Assembly (NCBI GenBank): GCA_903913215.1
Contig: CAIWKE010000010.1
Location: forward strand, 116,265-180,264
Reading direction: 5' to 3'
From: an uncultured Holophagaceae bacterium
GTDB taxonomy: Bacteria; Acidobacteriota; Holophagae; Holophagales; Holophagaceae
Length of the DNA: 64,000 nt
The translations under genes were made by a program, and so were the position numbers. Below, one piece after another: positions 9,183 through 21,100 of this stretch (position 1 is its first letter; the number at the start of each line of letters is the position of its first letter). Below the pieces are notes generated by a model, which was not told where the DNA came from, did no database searches, and saw only the letters and a program-made list of their open reading frames with translations.

Positions 9183-10937
9183 ATGCCACTGATCAAAGCC
9201 CTCTATGCCTTCCTGGAACGGACCTTCTTCGCCTCCCTGTTCCGGAAGCTGCTGGGCTGCATGGTGCCGATCTTCCTGCTGCTGGTCCTGCTGGGCTGGC
9301 AGAGCTTCCACCTGGCCCAGGGCCTCCAGCATGGCCCGGCAGATCCCGCCCTGCTGGTCCAGGCCGAACGCCTGGAGCGGCTGGCCTGGGTACTGCCCCT
9401 GCTCGCGCTGGGGCTGGCGCTGGGAGCCTACGCCACGTTCCACCTCTCTGTGGTCGTGCCCCTGAAAAAGATCACCCGGCTCATCCAGGGCGGGGACTTC
9501 TCCCGGGACATCCAGGTCGACACCCACGATGAAATCCATGAACTGGCCGTAGGCTTCAACGCTTTCGCTGGCCAGATCCGAGACATCCTGGACTCTTCCA
9601 AGCGCCTGGGCCTCTCCATCGCCGTGGGCTCCACCCGCACCACCAAACTTGCCACCGATTCGGCCCGGGACGCCCAGCATCAGGAGGAGCTCTCCGAGCG
9701 CATCACCCGCACGAGCCAGGAAGTGGCCGAGGCCACGGAGCGAGTCGCCTCGGTGACCGACCGCATCACCCACAGCACTCAGGAGAACCTGGCCTCAGTG
9801 CGCAGCACCCATGGGGAGCTGCTGGAGGCCGACGCGGGCATGGCCAAAGCCAACCGGCGCCTGGTGGACTTCGGCGCCCTGGTGCTGGGCCTGAACGAAA
9901 AATCCGCCCGCATCAGCGATGTGGTCCACCTCATCGAGGACGTCTCCGAACAGACCAAGCTGCTGGCCCTCAACGCCGCCATTGAGGCCGCCCACGCGGG
10001 CGAGGCGGGGCGGGGCTTCGCGGTGGTGGCCGAGCAGGTGAAGAAACTGTCCGAGGGGGTCGGTGAGGCCACGCTGGAGATCGCCACGAACCTGGGCAGC
10101 ATGCTCCAGGACATGGAGCGGACCTCCGAAGGGATCCAGGCGATCACTCAGGACTTTCAGGGCACCACGGCGGTCCTGGACCGGGCTTCGGAGCACTTTG
10201 CCCGCCTGGTCGATGACTTCGAGGGCAACGCCTCGGCCCTGGAGAGCGCCACCAGCACCGTGGCCTCCATCTCCCGGACCAGTGGGGAGATCCACATCCA
10301 GGCCCGGGATATCCAGTCCCTCAGCCAGCAGGGCAGCCTGCGCCTGCAGGAGACCACGGGCCTGGCCGGGGACATGAACCGCTCCACGGAGCGGCTGCTG
10401 GAACTGGTCTCCCGCTTCCGCACGGGCAACGGCGAACTGGAGGCAGTGCTGGAGCGGGCCTTCCGATGGCGCGACACCATCCAGGCGCGGATCCAGGCCC
10501 TGGCCACCAAGGGCGCCAACCTCTTCGACCGGGACTACCGTCCCGTACCCGGCACCAACCCCCAGAAGTTCCTCACCAGCTACGCCGTGGTCTTCGCTTC
10601 GGAACTGCAACCCCTGTTCGATGACGCCCGGCGGGAACTGGGCTCCATCTACTCCGTGGCCCTGGACCTCAACGGCTACCTGGCCATCCACCACACGGGG
10701 GTCTCCGAGCGCATGACGGGCGACCCCAGCGTGGACCTGCCCAAGAGCCGCCACCAGCGCCTCTACTTCAACGTGGAAACCGAGAAGCGGCGCTCCCGCA
10801 ACACGGAGCCCTTCCTCTTCCAGACTTACATGCGGGACACGGGCGAGATCCTCAACGACCTCTCGCTGCCCATCTACATCAACGGCCAGCACTGGGGCGC
10901 CATGGTCAACGGCTTCAGTCCCGAGCGCTTCCTCTAG
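9183..10937 (+). CDS. Methyl-accepting chemotaxis protein with C-terminal sensor-like domain
   Basis: 584 aa. Two membrane helices (about 20-42 and 62-90) enclose only about 20-25 periplasmic residues, then a HAMP domain, then the signalling coiled coil with the conserved hairpin [28 protein letters not shown] region (about 255-285). After the coiled coil, residues about 430-584 form an extra domain with [24 protein letters not shown] and [13 protein letters not shown], a PAS/Cache-like tail found on some bacterial receptors. Sensing is therefore likely cytoplasmic. I placed the start at 9183 (AGGGG 6 nt before) rather than 33 codons upstream. The neighbouring hemerythrin gene hints at oxygen or redox taxis. 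Confidence 0.9.
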   Translation: MPLIKALYAFLERTFFASLFRKLLGCMVPIFLLLVLLGWQSFHLAQGLQHGPADPALLVQAERLERLAWVLPLLALGLALGAYATFHLSVVVPLKKITRLIQGGDFSRDIQVDTHDEIHELAVGFNAFAGQIRDILDSSKRLGLSIAVGSTRTTKLATDSARDAQHQEELSERITRTSQEVAEATERVASVTDRITHSTQENLASVRSTHGELLEADAGMAKANRRLVDFGALVLGLNEKSARISDVVHLIEDVSEQTKLLALNAAIEAAHAGEAGRGFAVVAEQVKKLSEGVGEATLEIATNLGSMLQDMERTSEGIQAITQDFQGTTAVLDRASEHFARLVDDFEGNASALESATSTVASISRTSGEIHIQARDIQSLSQQGSLRLQETTGLAGDMNRSTERLLELVSRFRTGNGELEAVLERAFRWRDTIQARIQALATKGANLFDRDYRPVPGTNPQKFLTSYAVVFASELQPLFDDARRELGSIYSVALDLNGYLAIHHTGVSERMTGDPSVDLPKSRHQRLYFNVETEKRRSRNTEPFLFQTYMRDTGEILNDLSLPIYINGQHWGAMVNGFSPERFL

Positions 10938-11128
10938 GTCATGGCTGCCCGCAGGTCCACCAGCACCTGATCCGCAGCCTCGACCCGGATCAGGCCCAGG
11001 CGGGGGTATTCCAGATCGAGGATGACGAAGATGGTGAGGGCGAAAGGGCCGAAAATCCCAGAAGGTAGGCTCGGTGGATTTTGGAAGATGCCCAGGGCGG
11101 CCAGCAGGGTCAGGAGGGTAAAAAGCAT
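10934..11128 (-). CDS. Small membrane protein, DUF4239-tail-like
   Basis: 64 aa with two hydrophobic stretches (residues 1-15 and about 25-37). It has a good ribosome binding site (CAGGAG, 8 nt before the ATG). The part [16 protein letters not shown] resembles the C-terminal end of bestrophin-like DUF4239 membrane proteins, so this may be a short relative or a remnant. It is the last gene of a three-gene minus-strand unit and overlaps the convergent chemoreceptor stop by 4 nt. Function unknown. Confidence 0.6.
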   Translation of the reverse strand: MLFTLLTLLAALGIFQNPPSLPSGIFGPFALTIFVILDLEYPRLGLIRVEAADQVLVDLRAAMT

Positions 11129-11152
11129 GGGATCACTCCTGGAATTGCCCGG

Positions 11153-11893
11153 CTATTGGGTATGAACTGTGGACTGGGCCGGCAGGATGACCTGGGCCCT
11201 GTGCCCGGAACGGATCCGGCCGGCGGCATTATCCACCACCACGCGCAGGGGCACCTTGCCCTCGCCGTCCACATAGGGGGCCACCAGCACCACCTCGCCC
11301 ACGTAGTCGCTGACCTCAGCCGGGGGCAGCAGGTGCACCTGCACCTTCTGCCCGGGGCTGAGCCGCCGGGCCTCGGCCGGATCGGCCCCGCACTGCACCA
11401 CCACACTGCTGAGATCAAGGATGCGGAAGAGGGTCTGGGCGGTAGAGACAGCCTCACCCACCTCCCGGGTTCGGGCCACCACCACACCGTCTAGGGGGGC
11501 CACCACCGTGCGCAGCCGCACCTGCTCCACGGCGGCCTCGTACTGCAGCCGGGCCAGGTCCAGGTCGATGCGGGATTCCAGGGCCTTGGCCTCCGGAATG
11601 ATCTTGCTGTCGAAGAGCTTCTTGGCCCCCTTGGCTTCGAATTCCCGGCGCTCCAGCAGCACCTTGGCCCGCTGCATCTCCAACTCCTCCGGCTTCCCGT
11701 AGAGGATGGCCAGGGGCTGGCCCGCTTTGACGACATCGCCCTCCCGCACCTTCAGTTCCAGAATGCGGCTGGAGACTGGGGCGCAGACCTCCGCCTGGCG
11801 AATGGGCAGGACCAGGCCGTCCATGGCGGCCGCGGCCAGGGAAGGGCTCAGAAGGAGCAGGGCGGCGGAATAAAAGGGGACGCGCAGTTGCAT
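11153..11893 (-). CDS. HlyD/RND-type membrane fusion (periplasmic adaptor) protein
   Basis: 246 aa. Residues 1-23 (MQLRVPFYSAALLLLSPSLA) form a signal peptide. A split lipoyl/barrel-sandwich domain surrounds a short coiled-coil hairpin: EVCAPVSSRILELKVREGD, then VVAPLDGVVVARTREVGE, followed by a beta-barrel domain. This family bridges an inner-membrane pump to an outer-membrane channel, but no pump or TolC gene is adjacent. I prefer the ATG at 11893 (GGTGAG before it) over one 8 codons upstream. The gene lies between a tetraheme cytochrome gene (49 nt upstream) and a small membrane protein gene (24 nt downstream). Confidence 0.87.
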   Translation of the reverse strand: MQLRVPFYSAALLLLSPSLAAAAMDGLVLPIRQAEVCAPVSSRILELKVREGDVVKAGQPLAILYGKPEELEMQRAKVLLERREFEAKGAKKLFDSKIIPEAKALESRIDLDLARLQYEAAVEQVRLRTVVAPLDGVVVARTREVGEAVSTAQTLFRILDLSSVVVQCGADPAEARRLSPGQKVQVHLLPPAEVSDYVGEVVLVAPYVDGEGKVPLRVVVDNAAGRIRSGHRAQVILPAQSTVHTQ

Positions 11894-11942
11894 GGGGCTC
11901 ACCGGGAACCCCTCCATCCTGCCAGCGCCGAATCTGGATTCC

Positions 11943-12290
11943 CTACTTGATCTTGAAGGTGAACTTACCCTCGTGGCACTCCAGGCACTTCACCACGGGC
12001 TTCTGATGCTGGCGGTGGCACTCGGTGCAGGGGATGGGATCGTGGGGGGAGCCGTGGGGATTGGGCTTGGCGTCCTTGGTGAGGGCCTTCATGGCCGGGT
12101 AGTCCCCGTGGCAGACCATGCATGCCTCGTCGGGGATGGCCGCGGAGCTGGGCTTCTCCTTCTGGTGGCAGTCCACACAGATGAGCTTGGCCCGGACATG
12201 AGGTGCAGGCAGCTTGCGGTCCTGGGCCATACCCACACCCACCGCCAGCAGGCTGGCCAACCCCAGAACCATGAACCGCTTGATGGCCAT
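11943..12290 (-). CDS. Small periplasmic tetraheme cytochrome c
   Basis: 115 aa with a signal peptide (residues 1-22) and four CxxCH heme c sites at residues 38-42, 57-61, 88-92 and 102-106, plus extra histidines (H31, H79, H83, H95) able to act as distal ligands. Size and spacing resemble the 12-kDa tetraheme shuttle cytochromes of Shewanella-type metal reducers. It would carry electrons through the periplasm. A strong ribosome binding site (GGGGGAGGAG, 6 nt) precedes the ATG. It is the first gene of a unit with the HlyD-like adaptor and the small membrane protein. Confidence 0.93.
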   Translation of the reverse strand: MAIKRFMVLGLASLLAVGVGMAQDRKLPAPHVRAKLICVDCHQKEKPSSAAIPDEACMVCHGDYPAMKALTKDAKPNPHGSPHDPIPCTECHRQHQKPVVKCLECHEGKFTFKIK

Positions 12291-12400
12291 CAGTGCTCCT
12301 CCCCCGAAGGGTCAATGCTGACCATGGTATCGGATTTGGTCCCCTCCGCCTTGAACGGTACACTCAAGGTCGGAGTTCCAGCCCCCCTGCCCTTCCTACC

Positions 12401-12425
12401 TCGGAATCGGCAAAGCCGATTCCGA
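12401..12425 (+). promoter_or_regulatory. Perfect hairpin in the valS leader
   Basis: TCGGAATCGGC and GCCGATTCCGA pair perfectly (11 bp) around an AAA loop, 39 nt before the valS start codon. There is no T-run, so it is not a plain terminator. It could stabilise the leader or take part in control of valS; the T-box type of control seen in Firmicutes is not recognisable. Confidence 0.55.
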
Positions 12426-12464
12426 GCCAGCCTGGACCCCCAGTCAAAGCACCTAAGGACGACC

Positions 12465-15077
<2,613 letters not shown>

Positions 15078-15106
15078 GCCATCCTTCCCACCCGATCCAG
15101 AGCCCC

Positions 15107-15112
15107 TAGGCT
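15107..15112 (+). promoter_or_regulatory. Possible -10 box giving a leaderless mRNA
   Basis: TAGGCT lies 7 nt before the ATG at 15120, so a transcript starting at the usual distance from a -10 box would begin at the start codon. No Shine-Dalgarno sequence is seen before this gene. Confidence 0.45.
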
Positions 15113-15119
15113 GGTCCCC

Positions 15120-16475
15120 ATGAGCCAACTCGCCCCCCTCCTCTTCGCCTCCGCCTTAGTGGGCGGGGGGTTTCTGGCCCTTCACCACCGGCAGGCCCCG
15201 CCGCCGGTGCAGCCGCCTGCGAGCCTGACCAGCACCTTGGCCTCGCCGGGCTTGGCTCCGGACCTCAGCTCAGATCCCCTCCTGGAGGCTCTGCGTTCGG
15301 ACCTGCACCTGCAGCGGCAACTGATCCTCCTCTTCGCCGACGAGGGCTCCTTCAAAGGCAAGGACCTGGCCCGGGCCCTAGAGGCGGGGCATCGGCTCCA
15401 CCACGACCGGCGAGATCTGGTGCACCAGCTCAACGGAGCCCTCCTCAAGCTCTGCGCCCAAGCCCCGGCCCTGCGGGATCCAGAGATCCGTCACCTCCTG
15501 GGCTGGATGGAGGGGGACCCGGAGCTGCTGGATTTGGACCGCCTGGCTTTCCGCGACACCCTCCGCATCCTCCAGCACGGCCTGCTCAAAGATGTGACGT
15601 CCGAAGGCCTGGGCCTGAAGGCACGCATCACCCGCGATCTGGGCACCCTGGACCGTCTTGAACGCAGTGTGGACGCCGAGTATCGCAAGGTCTTTGGCGG
15701 CGTCGGCCAGGCCCCTCTCGGGCGCCGGGAGCTCTGGGAGTCCTACGTGGCCCAGCTGCGCCGGCGGGTGTCCGTCCAGGAGCTGCTGGCCGCAGTGCCA
15801 GAAGCCCAGCCCGCACCCACCTCCCCGGCCAAACCTGGCGCCGAGCTGGACGGCAGCCACCTGCCGGACAAGGTGCTGGTGCTCAGCTTCGACGACGGTC
15901 CCCACCGGCTCTACACCGAGGAGATCAAGGCCATCCTGCTCAAGGAGCACGTGCCCGCCCTCTTCTTCGAGGTTGGCCGGAACCTTGGCACCGAGAACGC
16001 CGCGGGCCAGGTCCAGTTGAGCCACCTCTCAGCCCTCACGGAAGGCCTGGTACAGGCGGGCTTCCTGGTGGGCAACCACAGCTACACCCACGCCCAGCTC
16101 AGCAAGGAAACCGGCGCTCCCCTGGACCTGGAGATCCGCGAAACGGACCAGCTGCTGCGGGCCATCCCCGGGGCCCACAGCCAGCTCTTCCGCTTCCCCT
16201 ATGGGGCCCGCACGGCGGTGCAGCTCAAGGCCCTGGAGGCCTTCCATCTGCGCTCGGTACTCTGGAACATTGACAGCCTGGACTGGGCGGATCCCGTGCC
16301 CAGCTCTGTGGCGGACCGGGTACTGAAGACCATCGCCCGGGAGAAGCGGGGCATCATCCTCTTCCACGACATCCACGATCGGGCAGGAAAAGTGCTGCCC
16401 ATCCTCATTCCCAAACTGCGGGCCGAGGGCTATACCTTCGCGGGGCTGGATGCGGAGGGTAATCTCCGGCCCTGA
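15120..16475 (+). CDS. Polysaccharide deacetylase (NodB homology domain)
   Basis: 451 aa. Residues 1-21 form a signal peptide or membrane anchor. Residues 25-240 are a helical region without a recognised family. The NodB-type catalytic domain follows: FDDGP (257-261, catalytic Asp and metal Asp), NHSYTH (319-324, metal-binding His pair), FRFPYGA and ILFHDIHD. It should remove N-acetyl groups from a cell-wall or surface polysaccharide in the periplasm or outside. It is followed by a convergent gene and a shared hairpin. Confidence 0.92.
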   Translation: MSQLAPLLFASALVGGGFLALHHRQAPPPVQPPASLTSTLASPGLAPDLSSDPLLEALRSDLHLQRQLILLFADEGSFKGKDLARALEAGHRLHHDRRDLVHQLNGALLKLCAQAPALRDPEIRHLLGWMEGDPELLDLDRLAFRDTLRILQHGLLKDVTSEGLGLKARITRDLGTLDRLERSVDAEYRKVFGGVGQAPLGRRELWESYVAQLRRRVSVQELLAAVPEAQPAPTSPAKPGAELDGSHLPDKVLVLSFDDGPHRLYTEEIKAILLKEHVPALFFEVGRNLGTENAAGQVQLSHLSALTEGLVQAGFLVGNHSYTHAQLSKETGAPLDLEIRETDQLLRAIPGAHSQLFRFPYGARTAVQLKALEAFHLRSVLWNIDSLDWADPVPSSVADRVLKTIAREKRGIILFHDIHDRAGKVLPILIPKLRAEGYTFAGLDAEGNLRP

Positions 16476-16486
16476 GCCGACGCGAA

Positions 16487-16527
16487 ACGGGAGCGGCCCT
16501 TTCAGACCTTGAGAGGACCGCTCCCGT
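16487..16527. terminator. Hairpin between convergent genes
   Basis: ACGGGAGCGG (16487-16496) and CCGCTCCCGT (16518-16527) are perfectly complementary; the inner sequence can pair partly. It sits exactly between the stop codons of the deacetylase gene and the convergent RCC1-like gene. There is no long T-run, so it may work in both directions with help from Rho. Confidence 0.55.
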
Positions 16528-16539
16528 CGGTTCGGGCGT

Positions 16540-18057
16540 TCAAAGGCCAGGCAACCCCTCGCCCTGCAGCTCGCCGGGAGCCACCGGCGGCAGCGGAGCC
16601 ACGCCCGTGCGCAGGGGCCCCAGGAAGAGCCCTGGAATGGTCGTAGGTGCGGGCCGGTCCGTGGCCGTGCCATCGCCCAAGCGGCCATTGTTGTTGTAGC
16701 CCCAGGCCTTCACGGTCAGATTCGGAAGGACGGCATAGGAGGACTGGGAGCCCGAGCTCACCAGGAGGGCGTTGAGTCCGGCAATGCTCTGGGAGGACGT
16801 GTACGAGGTCGTCGTGGCCGCCCCAAGTCCCAGCTGACCGTACCAGTTGTAGCCCACCGAAGCCACGCTCCCCTGACTGCCCAGGAACAGGGTGTGGTAC
16901 TGCCCTGGGACCAGATCCTTCAGGGTGCTGCCAGCCGGCAGCCCGGCCAGGCTCATGGGCACCCATCCATAGCGGGTGGTCTGACTCCCATCTCCCAGCT
17001 GGCCATAGACGTTTTCACCGGAGCCATAGGGCAGGCCATCTGTGCCCAGGATGACCGAATACAGAGAAAAGGCCCGGGCCCCGAGCACACCACTCCGGAG
17101 AGAGGTCAAGGTCAGAGCGCCAGCATTGGAGGAAGGCAGCCCCAGCTGACCGTAGCCGTTGTCGCCGCAGCCAAAGAGGAGCCCCGACTTCAGCACGACC
17201 AGGGTATGCAACTCACCCAGGGCCACATTGGCAATCTGGGAGGCCGCGACAGGGACCGAGACCGGGCTGAGGCAGTTCACCTTGTCCCCCTGGCCGAGCT
17301 GCCCGAGGGAATTGCTGCCCCACAGCCAGACGGATTGGTCCGCCTTGGCCATGAGGTTGTGGTTGTAGCCGCAGGTGATGAAGGTCGCCGTCGCAACGCC
17401 CGAAACGGCCACAGGGCTGTTGCGCATGGTGGTGGTGCCATCCCCCAACTGACCAGAATCGTTGGTGCCCCAGGCGAAGACCCGGCCATCGACCAGCCGC
17501 GCCAAGGAGTGCCCCCAGCCCGCCGCCACCTGCACGGCGGGCCCTGGCAGAGACACCGCCGTGGGCACCTGTCGGGCTTGGTAGTCCCCCAGCCCAAGCT
17601 GCCCGTTGCCTCCCACGCCCCAGGCGTAGACCTTGCCTTTGGTGGTGATCGCCAGGGTGTGGTCATGGCCCGCCACCACGGCAGGCTGCGCGTAGAGCAC
17701 GTCAAGGACCGCCTCGGCACTGGTGGTGCTGCCCCCACCCACAGCCGTGACCCGCACGCTGTAGAGGGCCTGGTCATCAGCCACCTGCACGGGCAGGACC
17801 AAGGCGTCGGTCGTAGCCCCCGAGACCGCCGTGCCATTGCGCAGCCACTGGTAGGTGTAACCCGTTCCCGCCGCCACCACGTGGTAGGTGACGCTGTCGC
17901 CAACGTAGCCCGCCTGGGCGGTGGGCGGCGTGGTGATGCCGGGGCCCGCCGGAACAGGCGCAGGGGTTGAGCTGGAACCACCGCCCCCACAGGCGAGGAG
18001 GAAGGCCAGGGAGCCGAGGACCAGAAAGGACCGTAGGGTGGCAGGAAAGCGAATCAT
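16540..18057 (-). CDS. Lipoprotein with Ig-like domain and RCC1-type beta-propeller
   Basis: 505 aa. The N-terminus has a lipoprotein signal peptide (FLVLGSLAFLLAC, then GGGGSSS). Residues about 38-130 form an Ig-like domain (YTYQWLRNGTAVSG). The rest holds about seven RCC1-type repeats such as YAWGVGGNGQLGLGD, FAWGTNDSGQLGDG, WLWGSNSLGQLGQGD and AWGYNNNGRLGDG, which would close a propeller. Probably a surface-exposed or outer-membrane-anchored binding protein; ligand unknown. The ATG at 18057 has GGAG 8 nt upstream. It is 65 nt downstream of the Ig-repeat lipoprotein gene. Confidence 0.88.
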   Translation of the reverse strand: MIRFPATLRSFLVLGSLAFLLACGGGGSSSTPAPVPAGPGITTPPTAQAGYVGDSVTYHVVAAGTGYTYQWLRNGTAVSGATTDALVLPVQVADDQALYSVRVTAVGGGSTTSAEAVLDVLYAQPAVVAGHDHTLAITTKGKVYAWGVGGNGQLGLGDYQARQVPTAVSLPGPAVQVAAGWGHSLARLVDGRVFAWGTNDSGQLGDGTTTMRNSPVAVSGVATATFITCGYNHNLMAKADQSVWLWGSNSLGQLGQGDKVNCLSPVSVPVAASQIANVALGELHTLVVLKSGLLFGCGDNGYGQLGLPSSNAGALTLTSLRSGVLGARAFSLYSVILGTDGLPYGSGENVYGQLGDGSQTTRYGWVPMSLAGLPAGSTLKDLVPGQYHTLFLGSQGSVASVGYNWYGQLGLGAATTTSYTSSQSIAGLNALLVSSGSQSSYAVLPNLTVKAWGYNNNGRLGDGTATDRPAPTTIPGLFLGPLRTGVAPLPPVAPGELQGEGLPGL

Positions 18058-18122
18058 GAAGGGCTCCAAACAAAAGGACTGCTTGAACAACAGCGTGGTG
18101 GGCGGGAAGTCCCTGGCCCGCT

Positions 18123-21100
18123 TCACTGGTAGCGGTTGGCCCAGATGCCATCGTTCACCCCATTGGACTGGGTCCACACCACCAGGGCATTGCCGTTCGC
18201 ATCGATGGCGATATGGGGCTGACTGGCCGAGGCCCCGGCGGCTCCAGGGATGTTGATCCGGATCTGGCCAAGATTCGCCGTGGTGCCCCAGCCGCTGCCG
18301 ACCGTATAGCGATTGACCCAGATGTCCGGCGTATTGTCCGAGGCCCCATCGGGCTGCACCCACACCGCGATGGCATTGCCACTGGCGTCCAGGGCGATCT
18401 GGGGGGTGGCCCCGTTGGCCGTGGAACCTCCAGAGATATCCGTCTGGATCAGGGACGGGAAGCCTCCCCATCCGGAGCCGGGGGTGTACCGGTTCGACCA
18501 GATCCGTGTGGGCGAGCCGAAGCTGCCGTTCTGTTCCCACACCGCCACAGCGGTGCCGCTCCCATCTACGGCAATTTGGGGCAAGTTGGCGTCGGCGGCG
18601 TTGTTCCATTCGATGAGTTCTGCCGTGCCCCAGCCGACCCCGGCCGTGTAGCGGTTGGACCAGATGTTGCGCCGCAAACCGTCGGACTGCTGCCACACCG
18701 CCAGGGCATTGCCGGCGGCATCGAAGGCGACCTTGGGGGCAGTGGCGGGACCGGCATTGTCCGTCTCGATGAGGCTGGCCGCACCCCAACCGACGCCAGC
18801 GGTGTAGCGGTTGGCCCAGATGTTCTCCGAGACACCGTCATACCGCGACCACACCGCCAGGGCATTGCCGTTGGCATCAATGGCAATCTGGGGATCTCGA
18901 GAAGCACCAGGCGCAACGACCTCCAGGAGGGTCACCGTGCCCCAGGCGCCTGCGGTGAAGCGATTCGACCGGATCTGGCTGGCGGTGCCGTCGCTCTGGA
19001 GCCACACCGCCATTCCCACACCGTTGGCGTCCATGGCGACCTGGGGATTGAGGGCAGGGCCTGCATTATCGGTTTCCACGAGTTGGGCCAGGCCCCAGCC
19101 GGCTCCGGCCGTGTAGTAGTTCGACCAGATGTCATTTCGCCCCGCCCCGGTGGGATCGCCATCCTGATACCAGACCACCAGGGCGTTGCCTTGGGGGTCT
19201 ACGGCGATCTTGGGATCCCACGCATCGGTCGCACCGTTGCCGATGATGGTTTCGGTGCCCCACGTATTGGTGGCGGCCGTGTAGTGGTTCGCCCAGATGT
19301 GGAAGAAGACGCCGTCGGACTGCTGCATCCACACGGCCAGTGCATCCCCATTGGGAGCGAAGGCGATCTGAGAGCGAGCCGCAGGGGTGGGCCCCGCCTC
19401 GATGAGCGCGGCCGTGCCGAAGGCCTTGGCCCCCTGGGCTGCATGGACGGTCAGCACCGCTGCCTGGCTGGCCAAGCTGCCCGAGGTGCTCGTCGCCACG
19501 GCCCGGAACTGCCGCCCGCTCTGGGCCAGCGTCGCCCCAAGGACGTCCAGGACCGTGCCGGTGGAACCAGCCACATCGCCCCAGGTGCTGCCATTGCTGG
19601 TGCTCACCTGCCACTGCAGGGTGGGGGCCGGAACGCCGCTGACCGCCACCACGAACTGTGCGTTCTGTCCCTCAATGATGGTGGCGTTGACCGGCTGAGT
19701 GGTGAAGACCGGCGCCACGGGAGCCGCATTGACGGTCAGGGTGCCCGAGTTGCTGGTGACCGTGCCAGCGCTGTTGGAGGCCAGGACTCGATACAGCCGC
19801 CCCGAATCAGCCAGCGTCGCACCCAGGACAGCCAAGACCGGGCTCGTCACGCCCATGCTGGACCAGGAACCCTGGTTGATGCTGGTCTGCCACTGCAGGG
19901 TGGGGGCCGGAATGCCGCTGACCGCCACCAGGAATTGCGCGTTCTGCCCCTCGGTGATGGTGGCGTTCGCTGGCTGAGTGGTGAAGGCCGGTGCCACGGG
20001 CGCGGCAGTGACCGTGAGGGTGGCTGAGTTGCTAGTGACCGTCCCGGCGCTACTGGAAGCCACGACCCGATACTGTCGCCCCGAATCAGCCAGGGTCGCA
20101 CTCTGCACACTCAGGACTGGGCTCGTCACGCCCAGGCTGGACCAGGCGCCACCGTTGAGACTGGTCTGCCAATCCAAAGTCGGCGTGGGGGTGCCAATGA
20201 CGGCCACGACGAATTGCCCGTTCTGGCCTGCGGTGAGAGAAAGATTCGCGGGCTGAGTGGTGAAGGCCGGCGCCACGGGGGCGGCACTGACCGTGAGACT
20301 GGCTGAGTTGCTGGTGACTGTGCCGGCGCTACTGGAAGCCACGACCCGATACTGTCGCCCCGAATCAGCCAGGGTCACACCCTGCACACTCAGGACTGGG
20401 CTCGTCACGCCCAGACTGGACCAGGCGCCACCGCTGAGACTGGTCTGCCAATCCAATGTCGGCGTGGGGGTGCCACCGACGGCCACAACGAATTGCCCGT
20501 TCTGGCCCGCGGTGAGAGATAGATTCGCGGGCTGGGTGGTGAAGGACGGTGCCACGGGCGCCGCCGTGACCGTGAGGGTGGCTGAGTTGCTGGTGACCGT
20601 CCCGGCAGTGCTGGAGGCCACGACCCGATACACTCGGCCCGAATCGGCCAGGGTCGCACTCTGCAGACTCAGGACTGGGCTCGTCACGCCCAGACTGGAC
20701 CAGGCGCCACCGTTGAGGCTGGTCTGCCAATCCAGTGTCGGCGTGGGGGTGCCACTGACGGCCACGACGAACTGCCCATTCTGGCCCGCGGTGAGTGAAA
20801 GATTCGCGGGTTGGGTGATGAAGGCCGGGGCCACGGGGGCGGCGTTCACCGCGATGCTGAGGTTGGCCGTCGTGCTCCCGCCACTGTTGGTGGCGGTCAC
20901 CGTGTAGATGCTCAGGGCGGATGTGGCGGAAGGTGTGCCGGTGATGGTGCCGCTCAGAGAACTGAAGGTCAGGCCCGCAGGCAGGGATGGAGCCACGCTG
21001 TAGCCCGTGACAACCCCGCCGTCCTGGGTCACCGGGTTGGGCGTGATCGCCGTCCCTACGGTGTAGGTGGCGGCAGGCGTACCGTAGGCCAGGTGGGCGG

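Noticed and set aside
16540..18789. 749-codon reading of the RCC1-like gene
   Set aside because: The first 244 codons lie antiparallel-free but out of frame over the C-terminal part of the upstream lipoprotein gene. The real start is the ATG at 18057 with signal peptide and ribosome binding site.
19430..20835. Regular 279-bp repeats that might look like a CRISPR or other array
   Set aside because: Repeat and spacer are not distinguishable; the units are exactly 93 codons in frame and encode Ig-like domains of one gene.
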